Assembly: GCA_937892405.1 (NCBI GenBank)
Contig: CALAFS010000281.1
Location: forward strand, 1 to 18,762
DNA length: 18,762 bases
Direction: 5' to 3'
Source of the DNA: an uncultured Clostridia bacterium
GTDB taxonomy: Bacteria > Bacillota > Clostridia > Oscillospirales > CAG-272
Under the pieces are notes generated by a model, which saw nothing but the letters and a program-made list of their open reading frames with translations, was not told where the DNA came from and did no database searches. Positions 1-8,852 of the stretch are shown here, one piece after another; positions within the stretch are counted from its first letter, which is position 1; each line of letters opens with the position of its first letter. The position numbers were made by a program, and so were the translations under genes.

Positions 1-1516
1 GGAAAGCTCCTTTATGGAGGATCTGAAAGAAGAGGACGGCACCGAAAAGAAGGTGCGTATGATCTTCTGTAACGATCCCGACCGCCTCATTGCCGACACC
101 TCTCTGCGCACGGTATACTTTATGGCACTCGCCTTCCATCAGGTGTACCCGAATTTCGAGGTGGAGACGGTGAACATCACCGACAACCCCACCGCCGTCT
201 CGATGTACAAGGCGACGACCCTCTCGAAGATCGAGACGACCGATGTCATTCTCACGACGGGGGACAGTTATCGCATTGCCTCCGCCACCTCCTTCTGGAC
301 GCGCACGACCGACAATGTGCTCTATTCCTACAACGGCGAATACCGCCTTGTCTCTCTTCTGAAATCGGTCACCGCCATCAACAATCCCTCGGCGTACTTC
401 ATCACGGGGCACGGCGAGACGGTGTATGATCCCGAGGATCCCGGCTCGGAGGGCAGCCTCTCGACCGAGAGCTTCTATCATCTTCTCCTCGAGCGGGGAC
501 TGAATGTGAAGACGCTGGATCTTTCCGAGGTCGATGAGATTCCGAAAGACTGCGCCCTCCTTATCCTGAACAATCCCACCTCCGACTTCACCTACGATCC
601 GTCGAAGCTCGGGCAGCTCTCCTATATCAGCGACACCGAGAAGATCGACCGCTACCTTGTCGGACGGCAGGGCGCCATCGCGGTGGTCAAGGATTACCGC
701 CTGCACCTTCCGAACCTTGAGAACTACCTCGCCGAATGGGGCATTGTCTTTGAGGACGCGCTCGTGCGTGATCCCGACTCCTCCCTCTCCGACGCGGAGA
801 ACACGCACACCCGCCTGATCGCCGCGTACGACTCGGACGAGACGAGCTTCGCCCATGCGATCTACGGCGACTACATCGACCTTTCGAGCGCACCGCGCGT
901 TCTCGTTGAGGACGCGGGCGCGATCCGTACGAACTTCGGCATGAGCGCCTCGCAGGACGAGCCGGGCACCTTCATGACCTCCCGCACCTTTGCGAACTTC
1001 CTCACCACGACGGCGGGCGCCATGACCTACGGCAAAAACAGCGTGGACGGTGCCTATAACGCGCCGACAAGACGCGAAAAGCAAAAGCACACGATCGCCG
1101 CGATCTCCGCGAGAGTCGAGACGGACGACACGACGGCGAACCGGAAGTATTCCTACATGTTCGCCACCTCCTCGAGAAACTTCTTCTCGGAGGAGACGCT
1201 CGGCAACACCTCCTTTGCCAACTACGAGATTGTCTCCGCACTGGTGGAGAACATTTCGCGCGTCGATGAGTTCGCGTCGATGGAGATCGGCGGCACTTCC
1301 CTGAACGCGAAGAATTCCTTCGGCGGAAAGCCCCTCATCTCCGAGACTCTCTCCGATACCGCGAACACCGAATACAGAAAAGACGGTACGGTTCTGCATG
1401 AGAACCGCGCCTTCACCGACGGTGCGAAGGTCACCTTCACCGTGATCGTTGCCCTGATCCCCACCGCGGTGCTGGCGCTCGGCATTTTCGTCACCGTGAA
1501 GCGAAAGTTTCTTTGA
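1..1516 (+). CDS. GldG-like ABC transporter auxiliary protein (5' partial)
   Basis: The reading frame is open from base 2 and runs off the left edge, so the true start lies upstream. The ATG at 14 is internal, because coding sense continues before it and it has no ribosome binding site. About 500 residues are visible. The layout fits the GldG / ABC_transp_aux family (PF09822): a stretch around residues 80-140 of the form 'TTGDSYRI...NPSAYFITGHGE', then an alternation of strands and helices with 'ALLILNNPTSDF'. It ends in one C-terminal transmembrane helix (about residues 472-494) followed by the basic tail KRKFL. Known relatives are extracytoplasmic components encoded beside ABC-2 permeases and ATPases. 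Family assignment is by motif memory; the transported substrate is unknown. The next gene begins 14 bp after the stop, so the two are almost surely co-transcribed. Confidence 0.8.
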   Translation, partial: ESSFMEDLKEEDGTEKKVRMIFCNDPDRLIADTSLRTVYFMALAFHQVYPNFEVETVNITDNPTAVSMYKATTLSKIETTDVILTTGDSYRIASATSFWTRTTDNVLYSYNGEYRLVSLLKSVTAINNPSAYFITGHGETVYDPEDPGSEGSLSTESFYHLLLERGLNVKTLDLSEVDEIPKDCALLILNNPTSDFTYDPSKLGQLSYISDTEKIDRYLVGRQGAIAVVKDYRLHLPNLENYLAEWGIVFEDALVRDPDSSLSDAENTHTRLIAAYDSDETSFAHAIYGDYIDLSSAPRVLVEDAGAIRTNFGMSASQDEPGTFMTSRTFANFLTTTAGAMTYGKNSVDGAYNAPTRREKQKHTIAAISARVETDDTTANRKYSYMFATSSRNFFSEETLGNTSFANYEIVSALVENISRVDEFASMEIGGTSLNAKNSFGGKPLISETLSDTANTEYRKDGTVLHENRAFTDGAKVTFTVIVALIPTAVLALGIFVTVKRKFL

Positions 1517-1530
1517 GAGGAGGAGAACCG

Positions 1531-4362
1531 ATGAAACAGGTAAAAAAACTCGGAAAACGACAGCTCGGGATTCTCATCCTCGCAGGACTTCTCGTACTCG
1601 CCATAGTTCTTTATATCGTCATTTCCTCCCTCTCCGGCGACAATCCCGACGATGATAAAAAGATAAAATACGATCCTATCCCCGGGGAGAGCGACAAAGG
1701 GGAGGTCTATCCCGAAGTCAACACCGACAAGATCAACTGGGTTTCGGTTGCGGGTGCCGACTACGAGCACTCCTATGACCTCTTAAAGGACAGCGACGGC
1801 GCCTTTATCCTTTACTATACCGACGAGGAAGGGGAAAAGCAGGTCTACTACCCCGACATCTGCGCGGCGGATCCCTCCTTCTCCTACACATCTCTTTATG
1901 CGACGGACGCCTTCGGACAGGGGCAGATCGCGAGAATCCTGTATCTGAAGCAGGGGCTTTCCTCCCTCGCCTTCGGGGAGCGGATCGCGATCACCGATGA
2001 GAACCGCGACGAGATCCTCGCCGAATACGGCTTCGATAAAAACACGACGACCATCCGCGTCCGCTATGAGACGGAGGACAGCGTTCAGAGTCACAAGATC
2101 GTCGTCGGCGGTACCCTGATCTCGAAGACCGGCTACTACCTCATGATTGATGACCGTCCGTATGTCTACTCGGTGGAGAACACCATGCTGGACTACGCGA
2201 TGAAGCCCTTCACCTACTATATCAATCCCCGTCTTGTCAGCGAGGGACTGACGACGGACGGCGTGTATGAGCCTTACCTCACCACGATGTACCGCCAGTG
2301 GAGGAGAACCCTGCACGAAGGGGCAGACGACCGCGTCACCTCCGACGCCGAGGTCATCCTCCGTGCCCTCACGAGATCTCCCTATATCGACGGTGTCAGC
2401 GACGGCACGCCGGGGGCGGACGGATACATTCTCTCATCCGAGGCGGCACGCACCTTTGACCTCTCGGTCATCGGGGCGAACGAGATCTATGCCCGCCTTG
2501 TCGCCGCCTTGACGGGACGCGCGGTCGGCACGCTTTCCTCTCCGCTTTCCGTGAGTGTCATCTCCGGTGCCCGTGCGGTGAAGATCCCCGACGGCAGCAC
2601 GCCGCGCTATACCTACACGATCCGCGCGATCGAGGCGGTGCTCACCGATGCGAGTGAGGTCGCGGACAGGGACTTTCCCGTCCTCTCGCACAACCTTCTG
2701 AAAGTCACCTACACCTATCGGGTGGACGGTGGGGAAGAGTCCTCTCCGACACACGGAATCCTCGATCTTTCCGATACGAATCTCCCGGCGGAAACCGTAA
2801 CGAAACTGCGCGCGATGAAGGTCGGCGAAATCGCGAACGAGAGCGATTTTGTAACCTTTGATTTACAATACAGCGCCGAAACGGCAAGCGCGCGCGAAGT
2901 AAAGATTCTCCTGACCGAAATTATGTCGATCTACAATGCGGACGCCACGGAGGCGGAAGATGTCGCCGCGGACGGCTCGCTTGTCAGCTACCGCTACCGC
3001 TTTGTGATCGACGGGAAAAAGCAGGACAAAGAGTACAGCGTGACCGTCAAGCTCACCGAGAGTCTCGGAGAAGTCTATACGAAGCTTCTCGGGCAGAAGG
3101 TGGGAAAGAATCTCTCTCTGGAGCTTGCCTCCTACACCGAGTACGGCGAGGTCATGCAGGACTTTGTCACCTACGAGATCAGCGAAATTTCCTATTTTGT
3201 CACCAAAGAAGAGGTGGTTGCCTTCCGCTTTGTCAACAGCTCGGAGCGCGATCCCTTCTACGGCGAATCCATTTATGAGAACCTCACCGAAGGACGGCAC
3301 CGCCTCTACGGACTGTCCGCCACCAACTGCGAGGGCACGGTCAAATTCCTCGGCGGCGTCGGGAGCAATACCTCCCTCTCCTCGGGTCTTGTCGGCGCCG
3401 AGACGGTCGCCGTCGGGCTGACCCCCGCGGTGATGAAGGAATACGGACTCTACGCGTACACCGTGTATTTTGAGCTGCCCCGCGGCATTTCGGCACGCAC
3501 GGAGGATAACGGGGACGAGAGCGACGACTACACATGGCTCGACACCCTCGGCTTCACCCTCTATATCAGCGAGCGGCAGGCGGACGGCTCCCGCTATATG
3601 GCGTCCGACCTCTACGGCACTGTTGTGCGGATCGAAGAGGAGGATCTCCGCTTTCTCGACTACGATTTTACCGAATACTGGGCAAGACAGACGCTTCTTC
3701 TTCTCGATGTGAAGGATCTCACGGCACTCGATGTCGAATTCTTCATGGACGATCTGAAAGGAAAATACGGCTTTACCCTGAAGCACACCACCTACTATGT
3801 CACCTCGGACGGCAAGGGGTATCTCTCCCCGCCGAGCGAAGGCACCTATACCGAGTACGACATGATTGAGATCGACGTGACCCCCTCGGGCGACGACGCG
3901 ACCGACAATCTGCTGCTCGGCTATATGAAATCTCTCGGTACGAACACCGTCTCTCTGAAGGACTTCTACGACGCCACCCTCGGCGGCGGGGAAACCATCA
4001 AAGTGCGCAACGATTCCGCCGGCACCGCTTATTTCAAGGAGCTTCTTCAGATTCTCTATCAGATTCCGTACAGCGGCACGCTGACCGAAGAAGAGCAGGC
4101 GACTCTGCTCACCGACGCGGCGAAGCTCATGAAGCTCTCCGTGAAGGTGAAAGGCTCCGCCTACCGTTATGCCTTTGAGTTCTATCGCGTCGACGACCGC
4201 CGCGTTGCGGTGCGCATGTACCGCGAGACGGAAGGGGGCGCCGTGAGCGGGGAAGTCACCGACTTTACGATCTCCGCCTTCTCCTTCAAGAAGATCGCCT
4301 ACGCCTTCATCTCCCTTCTTGACGGCAAGGTGATTGACGGAGATACCGCCTACGAGTACTGA
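1531..4362 (+). CDS. DUF4340-type membrane-anchored protein
   Basis: This 943-residue protein starts at the ATG at 1531, preceded at 5-10 bases by a strong AGAGGAGG site (1517-1524). An in-frame TTG at 1513 lies before this site and is not used. Residues 11-33 form one N-terminal transmembrane helix after a basic start (MKQVKKLGKRQ). The rest is predicted to face outside and is rich in Tyr, Thr, Asp and Glu. The INWVSVAG segment followed by beta-rich repeats fits DUF4340 proteins, which sit next to GldG-like genes in Gld-type ABC transporter operons. Two internal segments, around residues 390-450 and 485-550, carry a 'LxxxKVG' pattern (KLRAMKVGE, KLLGQKVGK) like the core of FKBP/trigger-factor PPIase domains. 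That similarity is my inference. Function is unknown; a role in a surface transport or assembly complex is suggested only by context. Confidence 0.72.
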   Translation: MKQVKKLGKRQLGILILAGLLVLAIVLYIVISSLSGDNPDDDKKIKYDPIPGESDKGEVYPEVNTDKINWVSVAGADYEHSYDLLKDSDGAFILYYTDEEGEKQVYYPDICAADPSFSYTSLYATDAFGQGQIARILYLKQGLSSLAFGERIAITDENRDEILAEYGFDKNTTTIRVRYETEDSVQSHKIVVGGTLISKTGYYLMIDDRPYVYSVENTMLDYAMKPFTYYINPRLVSEGLTTDGVYEPYLTTMYRQWRRTLHEGADDRVTSDAEVILRALTRSPYIDGVSDGTPGADGYILSSEAARTFDLSVIGANEIYARLVAALTGRAVGTLSSPLSVSVISGARAVKIPDGSTPRYTYTIRAIEAVLTDASEVADRDFPVLSHNLLKVTYTYRVDGGEESSPTHGILDLSDTNLPAETVTKLRAMKVGEIANESDFVTFDLQYSAETASAREVKILLTEIMSIYNADATEAEDVAADGSLVSYRYRFVIDGKKQDKEYSVTVKLTESLGEVYTKLLGQKVGKNLSLELASYTEYGEVMQDFVTYEISEISYFVTKEEVVAFRFVNSSERDPFYGESIYENLTEGRHRLYGLSATNCEGTVKFLGGVGSNTSLSSGLVGAETVAVGLTPAVMKEYGLYAYTVYFELPRGISARTEDNGDESDDYTWLDTLGFTLYISERQADGSRYMASDLYGTVVRIEEEDLRFLDYDFTEYWARQTLLLLDVKDLTALDVEFFMDDLKGKYGFTLKHTTYYVTSDGKGYLSPPSEGTYTEYDMIEIDVTPSGDDATDNLLLGYMKSLGTNTVSLKDFYDATLGGGETIKVRNDSAGTAYFKELLQILYQIPYSGTLTEEEQATLLTDAAKLMKLSVKVKGSAYRYAFEFYRVDDRRVAVRMYRETEGGAVSGEVTDFTISAFSFKKIAYAFISLLDGKVIDGDTAYEY

Positions 4363-4522
4363 TTTTTGCCGCCGCCGGTTGGCGGGACGCCGGAAAACGG
4401 GTCCCGCACCGGGGAAATCTCCGAGGCGGTACCCCGGACGGCATTTTCCGCTCCGTTTTCCGTAGGATTTTTCCGCGTTTTTGTCTATTTTGAAAATATA
4501 TAGAAAAAATTTCAAAAAAGGT

Positions 4523-4551
4523 TTGCATTTTAGAATCAGGTATGCTATAAT
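4523..4551 (+). promoter_or_regulatory. Sigma-A promoter with extended -10 for the 4589 lipoprotein
   Basis: The -35 box is TTGCAT (4523-4528) and the -10 box is TATAAT (4546-4551), with a 17-bp spacer. A TG one base before the -10 box makes it an extended -10. The 30 bases upstream are A/T runs resembling an UP element. Predicted transcription start is about 4558, leaving a leader of roughly 30 bases with AGAAGGAAA as ribosome binding site. It shows the lipoprotein gene is transcribed separately from the Gld-type genes. Confidence 0.85.
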
Positions 4552-4588
4552 AAGAAAGCTATACTAAATTCGCAAGAAGGAAAGACAC

Positions 4589-6478
4589 ATGAAACACAGA
4601 ATTATCGCTTTGGTTCTCGCCTTGGTGCTGATCGGTGCGATGCTTACCGGCTGCGCTTACAACATCGAACGCGATGACCTCACACAGTATGCCTCGTTTG
4701 ATCTCGACGCGTTCAAACAGAAACTGCTTGAGATCGAAATCAAAGACAGCGGAGATTATTCCGTCGCCGAGGGCGAGGAAGCCGATGCTCTGCGCGAGCA
4801 GAAGCTCCTTGAGAAGATCGAGGACGCGCTGAAGAGCGCCGTCGATACCTCGAAGGACGACGCGAAGAAGACGGAGGGCGCCTTTGCCGACCGTCAGCTC
4901 CTCTCCTACTGCTACTATGTCACGGCGTCGGACGGCAAAATCTACTACACCTCGAACATGAAGATCGCGTCCCCCACCACGCTCATGATCGGCAGCATCA
5001 AAGACGATAAGCTTGTCAAGGCGATCGGCGATGCGCTGAAGGAGAGCGGCATTGACCTGAAGGACTGCGTCTATACCACGAAGTCGGGGACAAGCGATAC
5101 CGCCGAGGCGGGTAAGCTCGCGTTCGTTACCTACACCCGTGAGTACACGCTGAACGACGAGGTCAAGAAGACGACGATGACCCTCTGCCCCGTGCTTCTT
5201 CCCGCCGAGGCGGACGAGACTTTCGCCGGTAAGCTCATCGGTCAGAAGCTCGCGACCAGCCTTTCCGACACCTTCACCGTGACCGAGACGGTCGGCGAAG
5301 GGGAAGACGCGCAGAGCGTCGAGGTCACCTACTCGGGTGTGAAGATCGACTTTGTCTCGGAATCCACCGCGGCTGTCGATGTTCCCTACACCTACGATGA
5401 GAAGAAGAGCGCGACCGACACCTCGGGCAAGACCAATGACCTGAAGGATGTCGAGCTCACCTACCACATCTTCCCGATGTATTATTATGAGGTAGCGGAG
5501 CTTTCCGCCGAGGTCATTCTCACGAAGATCTACGGCGAGAGCCTGTCCACCTCCACCCTTCCGATGTTCACCGAGAAGAAGGACGATGCCTATGTCTACA
5601 AGTACACCGACGAGGACGGCAAGGAAGTCACCCTCTACTCCCTGATCAAGGACATCTCGGACAAGAAGACCGCTGTCAGCAACGCCGGCAGCGATACCGA
5701 TAAGAAGAAGGAAGCGCAGACCGCGCTCGACAACGCGCTCGCTGCTCTTTGGGGCAAGGTCGAGAAGTGCGCCGCCGAGGGCGAGATGGCGAAGAAGGTC
5801 GTCGAGGAGTACAGAACGAAGCTCACCGACAACCTCAAGGAGACCTACGAGCACGACATTCTCGACAAGGTCGGTGCGAAGGTCTGGGCGCTGATCGACG
5901 CGTCCGTCACCCTTTCCTCCTATCCCGAGAAGGCGGTGAAGGAAGCGAAGGAAGCCATCTTCGAGAACCTGAAGTACACCTACTACACCGGCACCGAGAC
6001 GGTCAACAACGAAAAGCAGAACCTTCGCGACATCTATAAGAATGTGAAGGAATATATCCGTCAGAAGAGCGATTACAAGGCAGACACCTATGAGGCGTCC
6101 GAGGCTCTCATGCAGAAGGAAGCGGAGAAGCAGGTCGGCGAGCTGATTAAGGTATATACCCTTGCGCAGGCAATGGGCATCTCCACCGATGTCAACAAGA
6201 CGGATATGCAGGAGTTCATGTACTCCTATGTGGCGAGCATGTTCGGTTATGACAGCATGGACGAGGCTTCCGAGTCGATGCAGAAGACCATCAAGAGCTT
6301 CGCACAGCAGTACCTCTCCTACTACGATGAGACCGCGCTTCGCCGCGCGATTGTCTTCGACCGCCTGATGGATCACATCATGGAGACCGGCGAAGGCAAG
6401 CTCGACTTCAAGAACCTCACCTACAAGTTTGAGGCGGAGAAGACCGATGCCGAAACCGACGCAGACAGCGAAGGTTAA
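4589..6478 (+). CDS. Trigger-factor-like surface lipoprotein (degenerate PPIase)
   Basis: The protein has 629 residues. The start ATG at 4589 is preceded by AGAAGGAAA. A lipoprotein signal is clear: a basic n-region (MKHR), hydrophobic residues 5-19 and the lipobox L-T-G-C with Cys22, so the mature protein should be anchored to the outer face of the membrane. Residues about 175-260 resemble a divergent FKBP/trigger-factor PPIase lobe (a beta-rich stretch, then FAGKLIGQKLATS, then beta strands). Residues about 500-610 are helical and match the trigger-factor C-terminal arm in style (QKEAEKQVGELIKVYTLAQ..., later ETALRRAIVFDRLMDHI). The middle is Lys/Glu-rich and helical. I do not recognise a named family. 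A secreted chaperone or foldase is inferred from these resemblances and from the clearer paralogue at 7087. It ends in an acidic tail just before a hairpin. Confidence 0.68.
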   Translation: MKHRIIALVLALVLIGAMLTGCAYNIERDDLTQYASFDLDAFKQKLLEIEIKDSGDYSVAEGEEADALREQKLLEKIEDALKSAVDTSKDDAKKTEGAFADRQLLSYCYYVTASDGKIYYTSNMKIASPTTLMIGSIKDDKLVKAIGDALKESGIDLKDCVYTTKSGTSDTAEAGKLAFVTYTREYTLNDEVKKTTMTLCPVLLPAEADETFAGKLIGQKLATSLSDTFTVTETVGEGEDAQSVEVTYSGVKIDFVSESTAAVDVPYTYDEKKSATDTSGKTNDLKDVELTYHIFPMYYYEVAELSAEVILTKIYGESLSTSTLPMFTEKKDDAYVYKYTDEDGKEVTLYSLIKDISDKKTAVSNAGSDTDKKKEAQTALDNALAALWGKVEKCAAEGEMAKKVVEEYRTKLTDNLKETYEHDILDKVGAKVWALIDASVTLSSYPEKAVKEAKEAIFENLKYTYYTGTETVNNEKQNLRDIYKNVKEYIRQKSDYKADTYEASEALMQKEAEKQVGELIKVYTLAQAMGISTDVNKTDMQEFMYSYVASMFGYDSMDEASESMQKTIKSFAQQYLSYYDETALRRAIVFDRLMDHIMETGEGKLDFKNLTYKFEAEKTDAETDADSEG

Positions 6479-6497
6479 TCAGAACTGAACACAGCGA

Positions 6498-6543
6498 GGG
6501 CGGGACAATGTGCCGACAAGGTACCGATCCCGCCCCCTCTTTC
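6498..6543 (+). terminator. Probable intrinsic terminator after the 4589 lipoprotein
   Basis: An 8-bp GC-only-type stem GGGCGGGA (6498-6505) / TCCCGCCC (6528-6535) lies 20 bases after the stop codon and is followed by CCTCTTTCT. The T-tract is broken and the loop is 22 bases, so termination may be partial. Read-through would feed rnhA, for which no convincing promoter was found. Confidence 0.5.
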
Positions 6544-6619
6544 TACCGCCCGTCCATTGACCGGGGCGCCGGGAGCTTCCGTGACCTCCGCGTTTTCAAG
6601 GACAGAAAAGAGAGAAGAC

Positions 6620-7090
6620 ATGAAGAAGGTAGAACTGTATACCGACGGCGCCTGCCGCGGCAACCCCGGGCGGGGCGGCTACGGTGCGATCCTCGTTTAC
6701 GGCTCTTATGAAAAAGAGATTTCGGGCGGGGAGCCGATGACGACGAACAACCGTATGGAACTGCTCGGCGCGATCGAGGGACTTTCCGCATTGAAAGAAC
6801 CGTGCGAGGTGACGCTCACCTCGGATTCCAAGTATCTGGTCGACGCCTTCACCCTCGGGTGGGTGGACGGCTGGGTCGCCTCGGACTTCCGCCGCGGAAA
6901 GCGGGACGAGGTAAAGAACCCCGACCTCTGGGAGCGCCTGATCGAACTGACGAAGATACACAAGGTGCGTTTCGTCTGGGTCAAAGGGCACGACGGACAT
7001 CATTATAATGAAAGATGCGATCGCCTCGCGACCGCGTATGCCGATTCCTTCCTTTCGGGAAGAGAAGAAAACAAGGAGGAAACCGAATGA
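6620..7090 (+). CDS. rnhA: Ribonuclease HI
   Basis: This 156-residue enzyme degrades the RNA strand of RNA-DNA hybrids (R-loops, primers) in the cytoplasm. The catalytic residues of bacterial RNase HI are all visible: Asp9 in YTDGACRGNPG, Glu47 in TNNRMELLGAIEGL, Asp69 in TSDSKYLVD, His124 in VKGHDGHHYNERCD and Asp134. The basic handle region (GWVASDFRRGKRDEVKN, about 84-100) is present, as in the E. coli type. Length is typical. The ATG at 6620 was chosen because homology begins there. A TTG at 6557 would add 21 unrelated residues. The ribosome binding site is weak (AAAGAGAGAAG). The stop overlaps the next start as ATGA (7087-7090), so the two are translationally coupled. Confidence 0.95.
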   Translation: MKKVELYTDGACRGNPGRGGYGAILVYGSYEKEISGGEPMTTNNRMELLGAIEGLSALKEPCEVTLTSDSKYLVDAFTLGWVDGWVASDFRRGKRDEVKNPDLWERLIELTKIHKVRFVWVKGHDGHHYNERCDRLATAYADSFLSGREENKEETE

Positions 7091-8652
7091 AAACCAAAGG
7101 AAAAAAGAAGGGCTTTGCCCGCGGGCTCTGCCTTCTTCTGCTCCTCTCCCTCACCCTCGGGGTGCTGACCTCATGCGGGAACTTTTCTTACACCGAGTCG
7201 AACCTTTCGGATTATGTAAAGATCTCGCGGGAGGATTATATGGGACTCACCGTCACCGTCTCCATCGACCCGGTGAGCGATCTCAAGGTGGAGGAGAGAA
7301 TCCTTCAGCTCCGGTATCAGAACCGCAGCGATACGGCGGAGCGCGACGGCGCGAGCCTCAGAAATCAGACCGTGACGGCGGGCGATGTGCTCTCGATTTA
7401 TTATCAGGGCTATTCCGTCGACGAGGACGGAAAGAAGACCTATCTTGAAAATACCTGCAACTTCTCGAGCGGGCTTGCGGAGCTCGGGATCGGGTCGGGG
7501 AGCTTCATCTCCGGCTTTGAGTACGGGCTTCTCGGATTGAATCCGAAGGACTATTCCGTCCTGAAGATCATCAAGACCGGAACGATCGAGGAGGACACGA
7601 TCCTCTATGCCGATTATGTCGCATACTATCCCGACGGCAGTGTGAAGAATGTCACCGACGCGCGCCTCGACTTTTCCGAGGATCTTGACGCCGTGTACGG
7701 CGAGGGCTTCCGCGAGGCTCTGCTCGGCAAGCCGATCGGCACGGTAATTAAGCAGTTCACCACGGTGCTGGAACCTGAACAGAGCGCGGCAGATATCTAT
7801 TACAGCGACTTTACACCGAACTTCCGCACGACGGGAGAAGAGAATCCCATCGTCGTAAAGACCCGTTTCCCCTACAATTATCAGACCGAGTCCATGCGGC
7901 TGAAGACGGTATATTTCAATGTCTGGATCGACAGTGCCGTGCTGTACGACGCGCCCGAGTTTGACGACGCGTTCGTCACCGATAAGCTCGGGATGAGCGA
8001 GGAGGATCTCGCCGCCTTCGATGGCGATACCCTGACCGACCGCGCCCGCGCGAGCATCCGCAAGACGCTGGAGGACGAGTACGAGGCGGGGAAGCGCACG
8101 CTCGCCGAGGAAGAACTCTGGAAGGTTCTGAAGGCGAAGGCGGAGTTCCCGAAGCTCCCGAAGAGCGCCGTCGAAGCGATCGAGCAGGAGTATCTCGACG
8201 ACCTGAATCAGAAGTACGCGACCTACACCGAGAACTATGGTAGCAGCATCGGAGGACTGGAGGCGTTCGCGACCGAATATTACGGCTTGAGCGGCAGTAC
8301 CACCTATAAGGAATATATCCATTCCCAGGCGGAAGATGTCGTGAAGGAAAAACTGATCTTCTATGATATTCTCAGAAGAGAAGAGAAGCTCCCCACCGGC
8401 GAAGAATTCGATAAGCTCTATAATCAGGCAGTAGAAGACGCTCTGGACTATTATCTCACGCAGTCCTCCTACAATAAGGATTCCTTTGAGAGCGAAGAAA
8501 AGTATAACGAGGCAGTCGCCGCGCTGAAGCAGAATATTCTCTCCTATTACGGCGAGGATTATTTCAAAGAACAGGCGTATTACGAGGCATTGCTTGATTA
8601 TCTGATCGACAATATGACGATCAAAACCACCTATCCCGATGGTGCCCTGTAA
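7087..8652 (+). CDS. FKBP-type/trigger-factor-like lipoprotein (tandem PPIase lobes)
   Basis: The protein has 521 residues. Its start ATG overlaps the rnhA stop and has AAGGAGGA (7074-7081) upstream. The signal is a lipoprotein type: basic residues 2-12, hydrophobic 14-27, lipobox L-T-S-C with Cys30. Residues 96-155 carry an FKBP signature (VTAGDVLSIYYQG, then GSGSFISGFEYGLLGLNPKD). A second lobe at about 170-285 has YADYVAYYPDG, GEGFREALLGKPIGT and FPYNYQTES...KTVYFNVWI, the strand order of the trigger-factor PPIase domain. Residues 290 onward (PEFDDAFVTDKLG) look like the start of the trigger-factor C-terminal arm and are helical to the end. Relatives are prolyl isomerases and chaperones; here a role outside the membrane in folding exported proteins is inferred. 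Whether both lobes are catalytic cannot be told. Confidence 0.8.
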   Translation: MKTKGKKKGFARGLCLLLLLSLTLGVLTSCGNFSYTESNLSDYVKISREDYMGLTVTVSIDPVSDLKVEERILQLRYQNRSDTAERDGASLRNQTVTAGDVLSIYYQGYSVDEDGKKTYLENTCNFSSGLAELGIGSGSFISGFEYGLLGLNPKDYSVLKIIKTGTIEEDTILYADYVAYYPDGSVKNVTDARLDFSEDLDAVYGEGFREALLGKPIGTVIKQFTTVLEPEQSAADIYYSDFTPNFRTTGEENPIVVKTRFPYNYQTESMRLKTVYFNVWIDSAVLYDAPEFDDAFVTDKLGMSEEDLAAFDGDTLTDRARASIRKTLEDEYEAGKRTLAEEELWKVLKAKAEFPKLPKSAVEAIEQEYLDDLNQKYATYTENYGSSIGGLEAFATEYYGLSGSTTYKEYIHSQAEDVVKEKLIFYDILRREEKLPTGEEFDKLYNQAVEDALDYYLTQSSYNKDSFESEEKYNEAVAALKQNILSYYGEDYFKEQAYYEALLDYLIDNMTIKTTYPDGAL

Positions 8653-8678
8653 TCATCAAGTTTCAAACCGATAAAGTG

Positions 8679-8727
8679 AAAACCGCTCCATAATGCAAAT
8701 AAAAGATTGCATTATGGAGCGGTTTTT
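8679..8727 (+). terminator. Strong intrinsic terminator after the 7087 lipoprotein
   Basis: A perfect 20-bp stem (8679-8698 with 8707-8726; core AACCGCTCCATAATGC) closes an 8-base A-rich loop and runs into TTTTT. The symmetric A-run before the stem means it could also stop transcripts arriving from the right. It lies 27 bases after the stop codon. Confidence 0.92.
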
Positions 8728-8778
8728 CTGCTTTTGAAAAAGCGAAAAGAAAATCCGAAACGAATTTTTTTGCGTGAA

Positions 8779-8796
8779 CAACCATCGGTTGCCCAC
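8779..8796 (+). repeat. Short palindromic repeat, copy A (CAACCATCGGTTG)
   Basis: CAACCATCGGTTGCCCAC matches CGACCATCGGTCGCCCGC at 18500-18517 in 15 of 18 positions. Two of the three changes form an A-T to G-C swap that keeps the 5-bp stem paired. This suggests a small hairpin module of the same dispersed repeat family as the element at 18410. Confidence 0.55.
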
Positions 8797-8852
8797 CTTT
8801 ACACTTTGTTTCAAATAAAACGAACGATAGAGACGAAAACGCCTCCTTCCAT

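Noticed and set aside
4383..4437. Hairpins after the DUF4340 gene (CGGGAC/GTCCCG and CCGGGG/CCCCGG) as a terminator
   Set aside because: The stems are 6 bp with long loops and no T-run follows directly; at best a weak or Rho-type stop.
2863..4515. Long minus-strand open frame (550 codons) opposite the DUF4340 gene
   Set aside because: It is a mirror of the GC-rich codon bias of the plus-strand gene, lacks a ribosome binding site and crosses the promoter at 4523.
4559..6376. 605-codon minus-strand open frame opposite the first lipoprotein
   Set aside because: The plus-strand gene has a lipobox, ribosome binding site and promoter. The antisense frame has none of these and only shows complement-type composition.
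6557..6562. TTGACC as a -35 box for rnhA
   Set aside because: Nothing like a -10 box lies 16-18 bases downstream.
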